The position numbers and the translations under genes were made by a program. The notes below the pieces were generated by a model that saw only the letters and a program-made list of their open reading frames with translations, was not told the origin of the DNA and made no database searches. This document shows, piece after piece, positions 60,426-64,000 of a DNA stretch of 64,000 nucleotides. Position 1 is the first letter of the stretch. Each line of letters opens with the position of its first letter. Source of the DNA: Isoetes taiwanensis (taxonomy: Eukaryota > Streptophyta > Lycopodiopsida > Isoetales > Isoetaceae); contig JAJEKV010000032.1 in NCBI GenBank assembly GCA_021234155.1, positions 16,064,407 to 16,128,406 of the forward strand, in the 5' to 3' direction.

Positions 60426-63399
60426 TTGCCTTCCATATACCATTTGTAAAATCAAGTAAGATATGGAACTTTTCTTATCTAAGATAACTCTTTCTCATCC
60501 TTATTTTACTGCCTGATTGTAGTAGTGGAAATCTGACACGTAATGTGAGTCAGCCCTGAAGTATTTGGCTAAGAAGAAAACGCTATCTTCTTTTTCTTCT
60601 TCCAAACTGATAACCAGTAATTGTGGGAACAACTCCAATTTATTGGCATGAACATATTATACAATTCTTCATAGGTAGAATATAAATTTCTAATGATATT
60701 GCAGCTCCAACAAGTGCAAGATAAGTTTACTAAAGATTTGGAGAGTTTTTGAGAAGGAAAACTGGCCAGAAGAATCAGATGTCACCAATAAGAGAGCCAT
60801 GCCTATCACTCACTCTCTGTCTAATGCCTAGGAGATGAGCAGATGAGGGCACAACTAGAAATCCCTTTTATACTAAATTGGAGATGCTATCTTTAAAAGG
60901 CAACCAAATAAGTGACAAAGAAGCACATGCAGAAGCTATCTTTAAGCTCAAATATTATAGGGGACCAAGGAGCAGCATATCTTTGCAGCAGCACTACAAA
61001 GTCCGATACCAATTTGCAGGTGCTATCATTTAGTCAATGACAGTATAGGAGATGAAGGAGCAAGACGCATGGCAGAATTGCATGTTGTTTGGGGAATTGT
61101 TGTCAGCGCCTTTTCCATGTGTTTCAATCTCTAAACCTGAGAGATAAGATATGTTGTTTGCAGAAATTTGAAGTCCAAAATCAGAGTTATGTAAAAATCA
61201 GGCCCTTAAATCAGGCCCTTGAACTAGAATTATGTTAAATCAGGCCTTAAGGATGTTTTGCAATTACTTGGCATCTCAGGCCCTTAAGTAATGGCATCTT
61301 TGTTTTCCCTTGTTAAGGACATCTGTTTTCCCTGGCTGTTCTGAAGCAAGTTATATGCATTCATGGGAACGTTACAAGGTTATTTTGAGCCATGAATGTC
61401 ATTTTGAGCTCTTGAGTTTTCCCTTATGCATCCCACATAAGGTTGTTTCATCAAGCACCCTTTGGTCATCATTGATTGGAAACAGAAGTTTGTTGCCATT
61501 ACTAAATTATTTGATGGCCGTTTGCTTATTGTTGTTTTCCCTGTCAAGAACATCTGTTTTCCTTCTAATGCTATATCATATCAAAATGCACTGAAGGCAT
61601 ACCTCAGAATGTCTTTTATGACAGGCATGTATTTCATGAATTGTTGAAGATTTAGATGCTGTGCAACAAGCAGGAGAGTCAACAGTGGAATAAGTTCCCC
61701 TGCTGCAAACTCAATCCCATACTACAAGCAGAAAGCAGAGCCGTTCATCTTATTGGTCATCCATATTTTTCTTTAGTGATCATTAATACTGGAAGTGAAT
61801 TCCAAGTAAATTGCCTGTTTATAAATAGAAGTAGCTACTCCAAGTGTACACATAAGAGTAGGTGCAGAATGGACAACTGCTATATAATATGAAGCCTGCT
61901 TGCATAATATGAGTTGCATAATATGTCTGATTCTGTTTTGCTTTGGCTGACATGGAATTCTTTTGCAATTTGAAGATTGGAAGTGGGAAGAACTTGCCGC
62001 TGAGGACCTAGGGCTACACATTTGCCGCGATTCTTCTTCTTAAAGTTTGATCTTTTCCGCAATGGGGTGCCAAGGACTAATTCTGCAACCTTTATCTCCT
62101 TGTAGCTTGGTGAGGCAATTGTTATGATGCTCACAAACTTGTTGCTTATTACCTTTTTCCTTTGCAGAATATGATCGATGGGGGAGGCATCGCCAAAAGA
62201 CCATCTGCTTGTCTCCTCGTTGCAGGCGGCTTCCTTCATTACAAATGTAGAAAACACAACGGATGAAGTGAAGGCAGACTACCACAGGTACTACAGTATG
62301 TTTCAATTTTATATTTAGTCGCGGTATTCTATTAGCTCAAGCTTAGTAGCAGTGGTATAGTGAATGGTAATTTATCTACTGCCAAAACTCTTAGGAAAGA
62401 TCTGCTATATAAATGATATAAATAAAGGAAATTCGCATTCTGATGAAAGAATAGCATTGTACATCCTGGGGTTCATCACAAATGTCGTTGATTCCCATAT
62501 TTTATACGTGTTACTGGCTAAATAGCCATCCCATGTATTCGTAAATATTAAATAACCATCATGCGTGTATATAGGGCTTTGTGTTGTGTAGCAGAGGCGT
62601 TACTGGCGGTCTCATTTGCAAAATTGGCCAGTACTATGGCTGTCGATGGAAGAATCTCCTTGATACTTTTCAGCGTAAAGTGAACTTTATAATCAGCTTT
62701 AGGCACCCATTGTTGGGCTGCACATCCATTATAATAAGGATGGAATGACTCCTGGCTTTCATTGTTGAAGGGTCAATAACTCATATTGTCTTTGGACACT
62801 ACCCAAAATAAAAAGCATCAACTGTTCTCTGAGATACTTAAAGTGAAAAGGCATTAAACTTCAAAGCCATCATACTTATATTGGAGGTTGGCCTACTCTG
62901 GTCTTTGTTGTTCTTGGGTAGAAAAGAAAGATTTATTAACGCCTGTGGAAGACCCAAGGGGTCTATGAGACCATAACACATACAATATTCAAGACCTCCA
63001 CAATGAAAACCCTTCTTTTATCTAAAGTATACAAACAAAAATATTAATCTAACAGAACTTATAGTAAAAATCTGCTCAGGTAAGTAGGGTTTGATGGGGA
63101 GTAGCCCATTTGTTCCTGTGACTGCTGCAAAGTAATTTATAATGCCCTTTTGGCTTGCTTTGATGCTTGATGCTTGGCCCCTTCTGGAAAGACCTTTTAT
63201 GTTTTGTAACTGCTGATCGTTTTATCTTCTTAGACAGTGCCAAAGTCACATCTTTAGGGTCAAGATGCTTTTTCTTGTGATCCCTCCCACCATCATGTTA
63301 TCATCATTTGACTCAGATGAAAAGAAATTGGTTATTTTTGTTTGCTTCAAGCCCATTGATTTCTTTTGATAAGTTTTTCCTCTCTAGGGATAGTTCATA
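60426..63399. other. Low-repeat sequence, no recognised gene
   Basis: Frames at 61,310-61,594, 61,462-61,647 and 61,880-62,257 (minus, 125 codons) lack known motifs. At 61,196-61,295 the word ATCAGGCC(C)TTAA occurs four times at uneven spacing. Compared with 11-47 kb, no large internal duplications are seen here. Confidence 0.4.
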
Positions 63400-63960
63400 T
63401 GCAAAGTGAGAGACACATTTCTGATCATAATATTCCACCAGCTGCTCTAGAGATGTTTAATCTCTAAAAAGACAATGGTATCTGCCTCTATAATAATGTA
63501 GTAGGTTGGGCGGGTGAAAAATAAAATGTTCTTCTGATTCAACCATGTTCAGATCACACATTGGGCATTTCCACATCTTCTTGACTCAGAAAGATTTAAC
63601 TTAGAACTGCTAATTAATCGATTCCATTTACAAAGAAAACAATGTTTTTCAATCTGTTTAAGATGTGTCTCAAAGGTATTCTCTGGCAGCTGTGTGAAAG
63701 CTGAAACTGCAGCCTTCCTAATCCTTTACATGACTAACCTACTTTTAAATGCTTCTTATAAAGGTGTTATGAACCATTGACCATAATGAAATGGCTTGAT
63801 GACAGGTGTGAGTGTTAATTTCTCTAAATATCTGGTCCCATATAGAAAAGCATGGAAATGGCAGAAGTCAGTTGTTGCAGACCATGTCCAAAGCTGTTGA
63901 AAGAGGAGACAAATTTTTGGATTGTGTAGCAATTTTACAACATCTGCCTGTATACACAAT
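63400..63960 (-). pseudogene. Probable LINE 3' zinc-finger remnant
   Basis: On the minus strand near 63,567-63,508 a frame reads KCPMCDLNMVESEEHFIFHP. This follows the CP.C....E.E.HF.F.CP pattern of the finger after non-LTR reverse transcriptases (the last Cys replaced by Pro, the His kept). Upstream on the same strand, in another frame, HLKQIEKHCFLCKWNRLISS may be the region before the finger. No RT core lies in the window, which ends 40 bp beyond, so the element may continue to the right. Confidence 0.35.
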
Positions 63961-64000
63961 GGGTGCTGGAAGCTCTGAGAAGTTCTTGCGTTTTGACCAA

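Overview
The window reads as nuclear DNA of a land plant, in a transposon-rich, gene-poor stretch. The evidence is decayed Ty1/copia and Ty3/gypsy-type retrotransposon coding sequence, two plant-style LINE copies, a pogo/CENP-B-type transposase fragment, AT-rich composition, and no dense open reading frames (the longest is 160 codons and lies in a repeat). The LINE 3' protein style and the pogo-type protein would fit a non-seed plant such as a fern or lycophyte, but this is a weak inference and the species cannot be named. No intact protein-coding gene, tRNA, rRNA, CRISPR array or bacterial-type operon was recognised.

Layout. 1-11,100: mostly unrecognised sequence with a few coding-like scraps. 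11,120-21,665 and 23,790-31,130 are two diverged copies (A and B) of one composite block, in the same orientation: a copia RT/RNase H remnant, a promoter-like segment, an array of a GATGATGTGG-rich unit, and a tail ending in CCTTCAACA. Copy A has one more unit than copy B. It also carries a poly(A)-tailed LINE insertion at 18,415-20,281 that copy B lacks. 31,135-41,760: dispersed repeats, several of them inverted copies of each other, and a two-copy 530-bp tandem repeat. 41,762-46,560: a probable gypsy-type element, with 580-bp direct repeats flanking a broken gag (CCHC knuckle) and protease. 46,680-47,420: a 330-bp tandem repeat. 48,308-50,975: a second LINE on the minus strand with a YADD box. 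51,425-52,620: a satellite of about 65-bp monomers with a higher-order period of about 340 bp, next to a pogo-type transposase remnant at 52,739-53,269. 54,826-59,220: an apparent terminal-inverted-repeat element holding direct repeats and a GTGATTCC minisatellite. 59,290-63,400: lower-repeat sequence with exon-like pieces. 63,400-63,960: a probable LINE zinc-finger tail.

The parts do not work together as a pathway. They are layered insertions and duplications, and their nesting gives a relative history: the composite block duplicated, its internal unit number changed, and a LINE later landed in copy A. Coding remnants are broken by stops and frameshifts. Paired copies differ by many short indels, some GC-rich, so unpolished long-read error cannot be separated from true decay. 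No previously undescribed functional system is demonstrated. The most unusual structures are the duplicated composite block, the higher-order satellite beside the transposase remnant, and the 4.4-kb inverted-repeat element with its minisatellite.
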